Part shown: positions 45,952 through 57,101 of the stretch, piece after piece | How the letters are laid out: each line of letters begins with the position of its first letter | Position numbering within the stretch: the first letter of the stretch is position 1 | Origin: Streptomyces sp. NBC_00690 | Lineage (GTDB): Bacteria > Actinomycetota > Actinomycetes > Streptomycetales > Streptomycetaceae | DNA length: 64,000 bases | Direction: 5' to 3' | Assembly: GCF_036226685.1 (NCBI RefSeq) | Contig: NZ_CP109009.1 | Coordinates: forward strand, 4,898,001 to 4,962,000 | Translations under genes and position numbers: made by a program | The notes under the pieces: generated by a model | Databases searched by the model: none | Told to the model about the DNA's origin: nothing | What the model saw: only the letters and a program-made list of their open reading frames with translations

Positions 45952-45979
45952 TGATGGAGAGGGTAACTGCCTGGCCTGC

Positions 45980-46006
45980 GGGAACATCGTCTCGCACCAT
46001 CGGGTT
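45980..46006 (+). promoter_or_regulatory. Candidate ECF (SigR-like) promoter of clpC
   Basis: GGGAAC at 45980-45985 is followed, after exactly 18 bases, by GTT at 46004-46006. This fits the GGAAT-N18-GTT SigR pattern except for one base. SigR controls clp genes under thiol stress in streptomycetes. The transcript would have a leader of about 140 bases. Confidence 0.5.
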
Positions 46007-46154
46007 GGAGCAGTTGTCGGCGTTCAGGGGTCAGGAGGCCACAGACGGGTGTCGGCAGTTGGAATGAGCGGTCCCCGCTTGCGGGACTAAGCTGCGGAAG
46101 GACAGGGAGGGGACCGACCCCTTACTGCCTGACCGCTCTGAGGAGCGATTAACG

Positions 46155-48683
<2,529 letters not shown>

Positions 48684-48710
48684 CCTCCGCGAGGTGCCGT
48701 CAGACTGAAA

Positions 48711-48760
48711 AGGGGCTGCCCCGGATTCCGTACTCATGGGTACGGGCCGGGGCAGCCCCT
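48711..48760. terminator. Long nested terminator after clpC
   Basis: AGGGGCTGCCCCGG at 48711-48724 pairs with CCGGGGCAGCCCCT at 48747-48760. An inner CCGTAC/GTACGG stem stacks on it, and TTCTTTC follows. It also faces the opposing NLR-like relic. Confidence 0.88.
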
Positions 48761-48857
48761 TCTTTCGCGGTCCGACGCCACGCGGTCGAGACGGGAGCAC
48801 CCGCTACCGACAGGGCGCACCGCGCGATTGCATGCCAGCCGAGCAGACCGCGCAGCC

Positions 48858-51258
48858 CTAGTGGGCTTCCGAGCAGTTACAGCCCCTTGGGTGGCTCACG
48901 TTCAGTCGTTCCCCGAGCGCCGCCCTGCCGGTGAGCCGGTGTTCCGACACTTCGGTGATCGCCACCCTCAGCCCGGGCACCGTGCGGAGCGGGGACAGAT
49001 CTAGGCTCTCGTCTCCCACCAACACCGGGTTGTTCAACAGGAGCCTGCGCAGTGCGGGAGCCCGGGCCAGCGCCGTGAGGTCTTCCGTGCGCACCCGGAT
49101 CCTGGACAGGGTCAGTTCCGTCAGTGAGGTCAGGGCGGGCAGCGCCGTGAAGTCCGCGAGCTGGGTGCAGTGTTCCACCGACAGTTTGGTGAGGGTGTTC
49201 GCGCAACCTTCCACTGCCGTCAGATCGGTGAGCAGCGAGTTGTTGTCCAAGCTGAGGGAGCACAGCTCGGACGCGGCGAGGGCTCGGGAGAGCAGCGTGG
49301 GCGCGATGGACCCGGTCACTCCCACGTAGCGGGCGTGCGGGAGCAGCTGCAACTGCGCGAGCTGGGCCTCGTTCGTGAGATACACGATGGTGTTGGCCAG
49401 GTCGAGACCGGACAGGACCTCGCGCGCGTACTCCTCGGGTGGGAACCGTGCCCAGTCACGGGTGAGCAGGTACTCGCCGTGCGGCTCGCCCCGGGCGGCG
49501 AGTGCCAGGCGGCGGGCGTAGGGGACGGCCGAGCTTCCGCCGATGACGCTGACCAGTTCCGCCAGCTGCCCCCGCTCGGAGATGCCGAGCTCCTCGGGGG
49601 CCGGCAGCAGAGGCAGCACTTGGCTGCCGAGCCGAACGGTAGAGCGCCCAGCGGCTCTCGGGAAGGAAGCCCTGGCGCAACCGGTGGAGTGCGCAGATCA
49701 CGGCACACAGCAGTGGGGTGCGGGCGAGGTCCCTGAGCGCAGGATTGAGGTCGAACTGCTGGAGGAGTCCGCGTTCCAACTCGTCGATGCCCTGCACATC
49801 CTCGTCGTCGAGCCGGGCCGCCCGGTGCCAGGCGGCGCTGAACGCCCGGATGCCCTCGTCGTGCAGGGGGAGCAGGCTCAGTTCTTCGAAGCCCTCGGAG
49901 CCGAGCCAGTCAGGGGCGACGGCGAGCGGACGTACGGTCACCAGGCATCGGGTCAGGGGGAAGCGGTGTACCAGGCGGGAGAGCCAGCGGTGCGCCTCCT
50001 CCCTGTCCTCCTGCGGCACTTCGTCGAGCCCGTCGACCAGGAGGAGTGCCCGACCATCGGCGAGGACCCGTCCCGCCCAGCCGGCGGGAGCTGCGTCGAT
50101 CATCAGACGCGACACCCCGGCGAGCTGGGCGGGGGAGGGGAAGCCGTCGCCCTGGGCGCGCAGGCTGCGCAGGGGGACGACGAAGGGCACGAGTCCATTG
50201 AGTTGGGCGAGTCGGTCGTCGAGGGTTCCCGCGGCTGCGTGGGCGGCCAACCACCAGATCAGCGTGGTCTTGCCCGCGCCGGCGTCCCCACGCAGAAGGA
50301 CCCGGGGGCGGGTGCCGAGCAACTCTTCGATCTGTTGTGGGCCCGAGCCGTGTTCCTCGTGGGGCGTCGGGAGGCTCCAGTAGTCGCGCGGGACCGCGGA
50401 GTCGATGGACGCCCTGCGCCCGGCACGGGATTGGGGACGGGCCTCCAGGCTCAGATAGGCGGTGTCGAGGTCCCATTCCGTGTCGTTCCTGCTGAGTTCG
50501 TCCAGTCCGAAGATCTTCGTCTTGCGGTACTCCGCCCTGAGGGCCTCCCCGTACTCCTCCTCGTAGTGGGTGTCGTCGGGGTGGGTCTTTCGGAGTCGTT
50601 CCAGTCGGGGCGGGGCGATGTTGTCGGATCGGCGGGTGAACCAGTCCAGAAGGTCGGGATCGGTGAAGACGAGCCCCGCCGGTACGCACTCCACGCGGAG
50701 GTGGTTGCGCCCCTGGGGTACCTCCTTGACGATGCCGAGCAGTGCGTTGCCCGAGTAGACCGGGCTGCCGGAGAGCCCGGCGAGGGGCGATGGGCCGCCG
50801 GACGCTTCGACCGCGGGAGGCTGGTCGAACGCGAAGGTCATCGTCTTGCGGACGATCCCGGCGAGGGGCAGTACGGTCCCGGTGTACTGGTCGGCGTCGA
50901 GTTTCTGCCCTTCTTAGCGCTGGACGCGGGGAAAGCCGACGATCTCGCAGTGGGGCAGCGGTCGGTCGGAGGTGACCTCGCACATCGGTACGGGGGTCTC
51001 TTTGAGCAGCCAGGTGGCGCCTGACAGCAGTGGTTTGGGGCTCTGTAGCAGTGCCGCGTCGAGGCGTGGGTTGGACCACACGACCTGGCAGTGCACCGTT
51101 CCCGTGCGGCCCGGTAACGCGACCGCGGCGGTGTGTGCGGAACCGACCACATGCGCGCAGGTGAGCACGGTGGTCGCGGTGATGATGGCGCCGCTGCCCT
51201 GGCACTGCCCCATGACGGCCACGGCGCGGCGTCCGGGTGAGGCCCGGAAGGGGCTCAT
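48858..51258 (-). pseudogene. Decayed trypsin-NACHT-leucine-rich (NLR-like) gene
   Basis: A paralogue of the intact gene at 53321-56629, broken twice. (1) The trypsin-like part (51258 down to 50917) is read as VGFPRVQR and then meets TAA at 50914-50916, where the intact copy has Tyr (IGFPSHQRY). The same frame then continues EGQKLDADQYTGTVLPLAG. (2) After SRWALYR (near 49645) the frame jumps to RLGSQVLPLLPAPEELG, losing about 200 codons and shifting frame; the lost part contains the FIHRTFQDYLAA region after the NACHT domain. The His, Asp and Ser of the protease and both Walker motifs (GDAGAGKTTLIWWLA and LLLVDGLDEVP) survive in the remains. A C-terminal leucine-rich-like part (49619-48858) is still open. 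The gene starts by ATGA overlap with the Trypco2-like gene. Confidence 0.9.
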
Positions 51259-51614
51259 GGGCGGTTGGCGGGTCCGGCCGTCCCGAAGTCGGCTGTGTCG
51301 CCCGCCTCGTCATGGCCCACCAGCCAGCTACCGCCGGTCCGTGCGTTCTTCGGGGTGAGGGTGAAGGACACCCGATGGGTGTGCCCGGTGGACCTGGTGG
51401 TGTCGCCACCGGCCTCCAGCACCCAGGCTTTCGCCTTGAGTCCGCCGCTGCGGTCCTTGCGCAGCTCGATGGTGAACTCCATCTCGATGTCGCCCACTTC
51501 GAACAGGACGGGCTGACCGGTTGCGCGCCCCGCGGCGTCGACCAGTTGTTCGCGGACGGCTTCGATCGCGTCGGCCAGTTCGATGGCGGTGTCGTTGGCA
51601 TGGCTGTCGCTCAT
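51255..51614 (-). CDS. Trypco2-type small protein (trypsin co-occurring)
   Basis: A 119-residue protein. The IELADAIEAVREQLVDAA helix, FEVGDIEMEFTIELRKDRSG strand pair, and GLKAKAWVLEAGG plus HTHRVSFTLTPKN strands match what I remember of the trypsin-co-occurring domain 2 (Trypco2). Such small proteins accompany trypsin-fused conflict systems in streptomycetes and may be inhibitors, activators or sensors of the protease. The stop overlaps the start of the decayed trypsin-NACHT gene (ATGA), so they formed one operon. It could still serve the intact paralogue at 53321-56629. Confidence 0.78.
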   Translation of the reverse strand: MSDSHANDTAIELADAIEAVREQLVDAAGRATGQPVLFEVGDIEMEFTIELRKDRSGGLKAKAWVLEAGGDTTRSTGHTHRVSFTLTPKNARTGGSWLVGHDEAGDTADFGTAGPANRP

Positions 51615-51656
51615 GGCCCGGACGGTACCGAGACCCGGCCCGGGCCATGATTGGTT

Positions 51657-53273
51657 TCAGCAGAACGTCGGCTTCTGCCAGGAGCATTCCCGGTCAGCGG
51701 TGGGATCGGTGGTGCGGGTGAGGGCCGGAGTGATGGACGGGACTGTTTCCGTGGTCGTGTCGGTACGGGCGAGCGTGACCACGATGGCGTCCTCGATGCT
51801 CTTCACCGAGGACGCCAGATAGTTGTTGAGGACGATGCTGAAGACAAGCTCTCGCCCGTTCGCGTCCGTGACATACCCGGAGAGTGCCGAAGCACCGGTC
51901 AGGGAACCGGTCTTGGCCCGTGCGTTGAGAGCTGCGGGGGTGTTGCACATCCTGGTACGGAGGGTTCCGCCCGCGGCCCGGTCGGGGCCGCAGGCGAGCG
52001 GCAGGGAGGCGTACCAGTCGGCGTACCAGGGGGCGTTGCGCACGGAGAGCAGGAGGGTGGCGAACTGTTCGGCCGGGAAGAGGTTCATCCGGGACAGACC
52101 CGATCCGTCGACCTGTCGTAGGTCGTCGGTGGTGACGCCTTCCGCGCGCAGTCGGGTGGCGATCGCCGAAAGCCCGGCGCTCCAGGTGCCGCGGCCTGCC
52201 GTCTCGTACCCCATGGTCTTCGTCAGGGCTTCGGCGTGCATGTTGTTCGACAGCTTCATGAACGGGTGCATGAGCTCCCGCAGGGGCATGGAGCGGTGTG
52301 AGGTCAGCGATTGTGCGGAGGTGGGGGTGGCGCGGCCGAGGCGGGTGCTCTCCGTGACCTTGACTCCGTGGCGCGTGAGGGCGTCATGGAAGACGGCCGC
52401 GGCATAGCCGGTGGGTTCCCAGACGGTCACCCACTCCTTGGTCGCTCCGGCCCCGATCGGGATGTTTCCGCTGATGGTGATCGTGTTGTTGCCGTGGCGC
52501 CGCTGTACGGACAGGGTGTCGGAGCCGCCGGCGGCCACCGTGCTGCCGCTGATGTCCAGCTTCACATAGCCGGTCTTCGGCTCCACGGTCACCTTGGGCT
52601 TGTCGCCGGCCTTCGCACCCGGGACCGCTTCGACGATGACCGTGCCGGAGTCATAGTCGGTGTCGGGGGCGATGGTGAGGGCCGAGGTCTGGGCGGAGTA
52701 GTACGAGGACTGGTCGTCGACGGCCCAGGAGCGGCCGAGGCGTTGGGTGTCGAAGCGGGTGTCGTCGGCGACGAGCCGACCGGTGACCTTGGTGATGCCG
52801 GCGGTGGCCACGGCGGCGGCGAGCTTGTCGTAGTCCTTGGCGAGGGTGGTGGGATCGCCGCCGCCGCGTAGGTACAGGTCGCCCTTGAGGGTGGCGCCGT
52901 CACGGGTGCCGTGGGTCAGGACGTCGGTCGAGAAGCGGTACTGCGGGCCGAGGACGCCGAAGGCGGCGACGGAGGTGGCGATCTTGGTGTTGGAGGCCGG
53001 CATCAGCCGGTCTCCACCGGCGCGTTGGTAGAGCCGTTCACCGGTGTCGGCATCGGCGATCACCACACTGGCCGCGCCGCCGTCGAGCCGGGCGTCGGCC
53101 AGGATGGTGTCGATGGCGCCCTTGAGCCCGCTGTTGGAGGTGCCGGCTCCGGCAGGGCTGCTGAAGGTGAGGGTGGTGAGGGCGAGTGCGGTGGTCAGGA
53201 CGCAGCCGAGCCCGGTGCGGAACGGGCGGACGCGGGGGGTGCGACGATCGGTGCCCATCACGGATCTGGTCAT
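51657..53273 (-). CDS. dacB: Second PBP4-type D-Ala-D-Ala carboxypeptidase/endopeptidase
   Basis: A 538-residue exported class C penicillin-binding protein. The signal peptide lies within residues about 15-45 (GCVLTTALALTTLTFSSPAG). The SxxK motif is in LMPASNTKIATSVAAF, the SxN motif in MKLSNNMHAEALTK, and the KTG motif in ARAKTGSLTGASALS. It is longer than the copy at 12620-14023, with a large domain II insertion. The ATG at 53273 is chosen. A GTG at 53324 overlapping the NLR gene stop (GTGA) would add 17 residues before it. It sits between the intact and decayed NLR-like genes on the same strand. Confidence 0.93.
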   Translation of the reverse strand: MTRSVMGTDRRTPRVRPFRTGLGCVLTTALALTTLTFSSPAGAGTSNSGLKGAIDTILADARLDGGAASVVIADADTGERLYQRAGGDRLMPASNTKIATSVAAFGVLGPQYRFSTDVLTHGTRDGATLKGDLYLRGGGDPTTLAKDYDKLAAAVATAGITKVTGRLVADDTRFDTQRLGRSWAVDDQSSYYSAQTSALTIAPDTDYDSGTVIVEAVPGAKAGDKPKVTVEPKTGYVKLDISGSTVAAGGSDTLSVQRRHGNNTITISGNIPIGAGATKEWVTVWEPTGYAAAVFHDALTRHGVKVTESTRLGRATPTSAQSLTSHRSMPLRELMHPFMKLSNNMHAEALTKTMGYETAGRGTWSAGLSAIATRLRAEGVTTDDLRQVDGSGLSRMNLFPAEQFATLLLSVRNAPWYADWYASLPLACGPDRAAGGTLRTRMCNTPAALNARAKTGSLTGASALSGYVTDANGRELVFSIVLNNYLASSVKSIEDAIVVTLARTDTTTETVPSITPALTRTTDPTADRECSWQKPTFC

Positions 53274-53320
53274 GTCCGGAGCATTCCGGATGGGGGCGGG
53301 CGCGGGAAGGACGCCGGCGT

Positions 53321-56300
53321 TCACTGGCCTGTCATGGTCCTCAGACGTCCCCCGAACGGCTCAGCGCCGGTGATGTGGAGGGGGATGCCCCCGCCGGACT
53401 TGAGGGTGATCGTGAGATCGGGGAGTTCGGCGAGCGGGGTGAGGTCGAGCGCGTACTCCCGTACATCGCGTACGACCATGGACAGTTGGCGCAGTGCGGG
53501 GAAGACGCGGGCGAGCGCGGCCGTGTTCAGATGGCGGTCCAGCGATTCGATGGAGAGCGAGGTGATGCGCTCCGTGGTGTCGGTCGCCTCCAGATCGAGG
53601 ATCGCGAACGCACGGACTGTCAGGCTCTGGAGTGCGGTCATCCCGCTGGTGGCGCGGATCAGCGCGGACATGCGCTGTGGAGGCATCAGGAACAGCGTGG
53701 TCACGGTGTCCCATCGGGACAGGGCGGTGTGGTCCGGGTCGTCCATGGGCTCCAGGCCGAACACCTGGAGGTCGGTGACCTGAGGGTGCGGCCCGCTCAG
53801 GGCGAGCTCTCCCTGTCCGATGTCCAGTCGGCGCAGCGACCGGTCGGCGAGCTCTGCCAGGCTGGTGAGTCGGGGGCAGTCGATGAGGGCGAGGGCGCTG
53901 AGGGCGGGGCGGTTCCGGAGGAAGCCCAGTTCGGTGATCTCATGGTTCCCGTTGAGCCGCAGTGACCGCAGCCCGGTGCGCGGCAGCCGGGCGTCCAGGG
54001 TCTTGCCCGAGTGGCTCCCGAACAGCGCCACGACGCCGACGGTGGGACTGCAGTGCTCCAGTGCCTGTAGTTGGTCGTCGCTCCACACATTGAGTACGAC
54101 GTCGTCCAGCCGGGTCCGGGCGAGCACTCTGCGGGCGTACAACTGTGCAGGGAAGCTCGCCCAGACGTCCGCCAGGGCCCGTCGGACCGGGGCCGCCGGA
54201 TGTTGGGCGAAATCCACCAGCCGTTCCAAGCCGGCCTCCTCGCCGATCGCCGCGATCGTCTCGATCACCATCCGGTCGACATGGGGGCGTTCGGAGGCCC
54301 CCGGCAGCAGGGGGAGCACAAAGGCGCCGAGGCTGGTCAACTCGTGCACCTGACCCGAGGTCGTGGGCGGCATCAGTGCACGGACGCGATCCTCCGACGC
54401 GGTGAGGACGGTGTCGTCGAGGAAAACGGCGGACGCGGCGCAGTGTGCAGCCAGGATGTGCAGGGCGCGCCGGACGCCGCTGCTCGCCGCCTCGTCGCCC
54501 CGGGCGATCAGGCCCTTGACCAGTGCGCTCACCCGGTTGCGATCGAGGTGTCCGACGGCGAGGTGGATCACATCGCGCCACTGTTCGTCCGGCGCGTGCC
54601 GCAGCAGTTCGCCCAGGCTGTCGGTGTCGGAGAACTCCTTGGCCGCCAGATAGTCCTGGAAGGTGCGGTGGATGAACTGGACGACACTGCCCGTGCGTTG
54701 TTGGAGCAGTCCGCTGCGATTGATCAGATGGGTCAGGATCTGTTCCGGGGTTCCCTGGTCCCGCACCTGCCGCATACTCCGGGTCGCCAACCCGATCTGA
54801 GTGACGGCCTCGTCGAAGGTCAGTTGGGTCTGGCCGTTGCGCACCAGCCAGACGGCGATGTGCTGGAGCAGCAGCTTGTTCTCCTCCACGCTGAGGACCA
54901 GCCCTTCGGGGGCGTGGATGCCGCGCCCGCTGTCCCGTTTGCCGAGGAGCATGTCGAGCGTGGCCTTGTAGAGCTCCCAGCGCGTGTGTGGGAGGGCGCC
55001 CTTGCGCTTGCGGTGGAGCGCGCAGATCACCGCGCACAGCAGCGGGGTGCGGGCGAGGTCGCGCAGCACCCTGTTGGTGTCGAACTCGCGGGTCAGCCGT
55101 TGTTCCAGCTCGCTCAGGGCATGGGCTTCGGCATCGGCGCGCCGGCGGTCGAGTGCCGCGTACTCCAGGGCCGCGGCCCGGTGCCAGGCCCGTACGAACG
55201 CCTTGATGTCCTGGTCGCTCATCGGCAGCAGCAGGAGGTCGGCGAAGCCTTCGGAGGCCAGCCAGCGTGCTTCCACCGCGCCGGGACGTACGGTCGCCAG
55301 GGCGCGGCTGCTGTTGAACCGGCCCAGCAGGAGGGTGAGCCAGCTGCGGGCCTTGTGCCGATGGGCCTGGGGGAGCTCGTCGAGGCCGTCGACGAGGATC
55401 AGGGCCCGCCCCGACTCCAGTACGCGGGTGGCCCAGCCCTCCGGCGCCCGTCCGATGGGCAGCCCGGCGACCCCGGGGAGCTCGTCCGGGCCGGGGAACG
55501 GTCCGCCGTGGGCATGGAGGCTGCGCATGGGGATGACGAAGGGAACCAGCCCGTTGAGCTCGTCGAGCGCGCCGGGGAGCGTTCCGCAGGAGGCATGGGC
55601 GGCGAGCCACCACACGAGGGTGGTCTTGCCCGCCCCCGCCTCGCCCCGCAGCAGTGTGTGCTGGCTGAGGCCGAGGAGGTCTTCGATGCGCAGTGAGCGG
55701 GGTACGGGGGTGTCGATCGGACGCGGCGGCCCCGGGTCCGGGCCCTCGTGGGGCTCCAGCTCGACGGCTTCGAGGCTCACATAGGCGGTGTCGAGGTCCC
55801 AGCTGGCCTCGCTGATGCCCAGCTCGTCGATGCCGAAGACCTCCGTCTTGCGGTACTGGGCCTTCAGGGCGCTCGCGTACCCCTCCTCGAAGGCGGCGTC
55901 CTGCGGATGGAAGCTGGAGAGCCGCTCCAGCGGGGGCAGGTCGAGGACGCCGGGCCAGTGCTGCTCGACGGGGAGTGCATCGAGGGAGGGCCGAGCCGCC
56001 CGGGGGCGGCGTCGGAGCGCTGAGAACCGCCCCAGAAGGGAGCTGCGACGCAAGATCTGGTGGATCGCCTCCACCGGGATGGCCTCCAGGTGCTGGTGAC
56101 CGTCCGTGTCGCGTACCCGGGTCACCATGCCCACCAGGACCGAGCCGGCGAGGACGGGCGCGCCGGAGAGCCCGGCGAGCGGAGAGGTCTTGTGCGGGGC
56201 GCCCGGGGAGTGGTCGAGCCAGAAGGTGAGGACGCCGTGCATCCGTCCTGCGATGGGCAGAACGCTGCCCGTGTACTGGCCGAAGTCCAGCCGGTCGCCC

Positions 56301-56629
56301 TGATAGCGCTGATGACTGGGGAAGCCGATCGTCTGGCAGCCGGCTAGGGCGTCGTCCCTGGTCAGACGGGCCCATCGGAGCCGGCCGAGCCGATCGGACG
56401 GCACGATGTCGTGATCGGCGATCAGTAGGGCGGCATCGACGACCTTGGGGTCTCCCAGGAGGAGCGCCGCACCGCCCACGCGCTGGCCGAGCCCGGGGTG
56501 GGAGATCTCCACTCGGCCGGAGCCGGAGACATGTGCGCAGGTCAGGACCGTTCTGGGGGTGAGGAGTACCCCTGTGCCCTGCTGTCTGCCATGGACCGCG
56601 ACCACCCGTGCCGTCATCGTGCCGTGCAT
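53321..56629 (-). CDS. Trypsin-like peptidase / NACHT NTPase / leucine-rich NLR-like protein
   Basis: A 1102-residue protein with the layout of an NLR. Residues about 8-190 form a trypsin-like domain with an apparent triad: His33 (TCAHV), Asp65 (VVDAALL) and Ser155 (GLSGAPV). A linker reaches residue 320. The NACHT module has Walker A GEAGAGKTTLVWWLA at about 329 and Walker B LILVDGLDELP at about 410, with a winged-helix-like part ending near FIHRTFQDYLAAKEF (about 650). Helical repeats follow. A C-terminal leucine-rich-like array lies from about 860 (LRSLRLNGNHEITELGFL, ALSALALIDCPRLTSLAELA). In bacteria, NACHT proteins are anti-phage sensors and trypsin-like domains are predicted effectors; defence by protein cleavage on infection is inferred. 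The ATG at 56629 follows AGGGGG/GGAG. A decayed copy lies at 48858-51258. Confidence 0.93.
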   Translation of the reverse strand: MHGTMTARVVAVHGRQQGTGVLLTPRTVLTCAHVSGSGRVEISHPGLGQRVGGAALLLGDPKVVDAALLIADHDIVPSDRLGRLRWARLTRDDALAGCQTIGFPSHQRYQGDRLDFGQYTGSVLPIAGRMHGVLTFWLDHSPGAPHKTSPLAGLSGAPVLAGSVLVGMVTRVRDTDGHQHLEAIPVEAIHQILRRSSLLGRFSALRRRPRAARPSLDALPVEQHWPGVLDLPPLERLSSFHPQDAAFEEGYASALKAQYRKTEVFGIDELGISEASWDLDTAYVSLEAVELEPHEGPDPGPPRPIDTPVPRSLRIEDLLGLSQHTLLRGEAGAGKTTLVWWLAAHASCGTLPGALDELNGLVPFVIPMRSLHAHGGPFPGPDELPGVAGLPIGRAPEGWATRVLESGRALILVDGLDELPQAHRHKARSWLTLLLGRFNSSRALATVRPGAVEARWLASEGFADLLLLPMSDQDIKAFVRAWHRAAALEYAALDRRRADAEAHALSELEQRLTREFDTNRVLRDLARTPLLCAVICALHRKRKGALPHTRWELYKATLDMLLGKRDSGRGIHAPEGLVLSVEENKLLLQHIAVWLVRNGQTQLTFDEAVTQIGLATRSMRQVRDQGTPEQILTHLINRSGLLQQRTGSVVQFIHRTFQDYLAAKEFSDTDSLGELLRHAPDEQWRDVIHLAVGHLDRNRVSALVKGLIARGDEAASSGVRRALHILAAHCAASAVFLDDTVLTASEDRVRALMPPTTSGQVHELTSLGAFVLPLLPGASERPHVDRMVIETIAAIGEEAGLERLVDFAQHPAAPVRRALADVWASFPAQLYARRVLARTRLDDVVLNVWSDDQLQALEHCSPTVGVVALFGSHSGKTLDARLPRTGLRSLRLNGNHEITELGFLRNRPALSALALIDCPRLTSLAELADRSLRRLDIGQGELALSGPHPQVTDLQVFGLEPMDDPDHTALSRWDTVTTLFLMPPQRMSALIRATSGMTALQSLTVRAFAILDLEATDTTERITSLSIESLDRHLNTAALARVFPALRQLSMVVRDVREYALDLTPLAELPDLTITLKSGGGIPLHITGAEPFGGRLRTMTGQ

Positions 56630-57101
56630 CGCTCCGACCCCCTTGAGTCCTGCCCGAGGCTAGTGGCGCAGGCCACTTTCCGGGCGGGGAAAGGGGGTTG
56701 GGCCGGTGACAAGGCACACAGGCCCTTTCGGGCTTACTACTCGGAATAGGAGGGGTGTTCACGGCCTCCCGCGAGGACCGTTCCTGCGCCTCTTCGGGAC
56801 TTTGGTCCCGCGCCTCCCGAGCGCCCGATCGAGCGGGTGTCCGGCGGTTCTGGTGGGGCGCCCCGGGAGGCGTACATGCGGTTAAACCCGATCTAGCGCT
56901 GATATCTAACTGGATTCTCGACAAACAGCGCGAACATGATCAAAAACTGTCAAGGGTTGCGATGGAGGACCGTTCAACTACGACTTTATGTCGTAGATGG
57001 GGGGGTTGAGGCGATATGGGCGATTCGGTTACCAAGGGATAGCCAAACGCCCGGTGCGAATCCTCGTGCCGGGTCCCCATGTGCCTGGAGGCTTCTCCCG
57101 T
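56630..57101. other. Divergent control region with hairpin
   Basis: 472 bases between the NLR-like gene and the M23 peptidase gene, lower in G+C than its surroundings. A clear hairpin CTACGAC/GTCGTAG lies at 56978-56996 (loop TTTAT), followed by a G-run. A GGGCG/CGCCC-bounded segment (about 57018-57053) and CCCGG/CCGGG follow just before the peptidase start. It is probably a structured 5' leader of the M23 gene. No known riboswitch consensus was identified by eye. Confidence 0.5.

Noticed and set aside
49456..49640. Arg/Pro-rich C-terminal end of the frame that carries the NACHT part of the decayed NLR gene
   Set aside because: It is out-of-frame reading after the deletion junction. The homologous C-terminal part continues in the neighbouring frame from about 49640.
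53940..56924. A 994-codon minus-strand open frame overlapping the NLR-like gene
   Set aside because: It is Arg/Pro/Gly-rich shadow sequence in another frame. The overlapping 1102-codon frame has all recognisable domains.
57030..57095. tRNA-like T-arm string GTGCGAATCC ahead of the M23 gene
   Set aside because: No acceptor, D or anticodon arms could be folded around it, so it is not a tRNA.
56880..57101. c-di-AMP (ydaO-type) riboswitch for the M23 gene
   Set aside because: The conserved core strings of that riboswitch could not be found by eye. The region is left as an unassigned structured leader.
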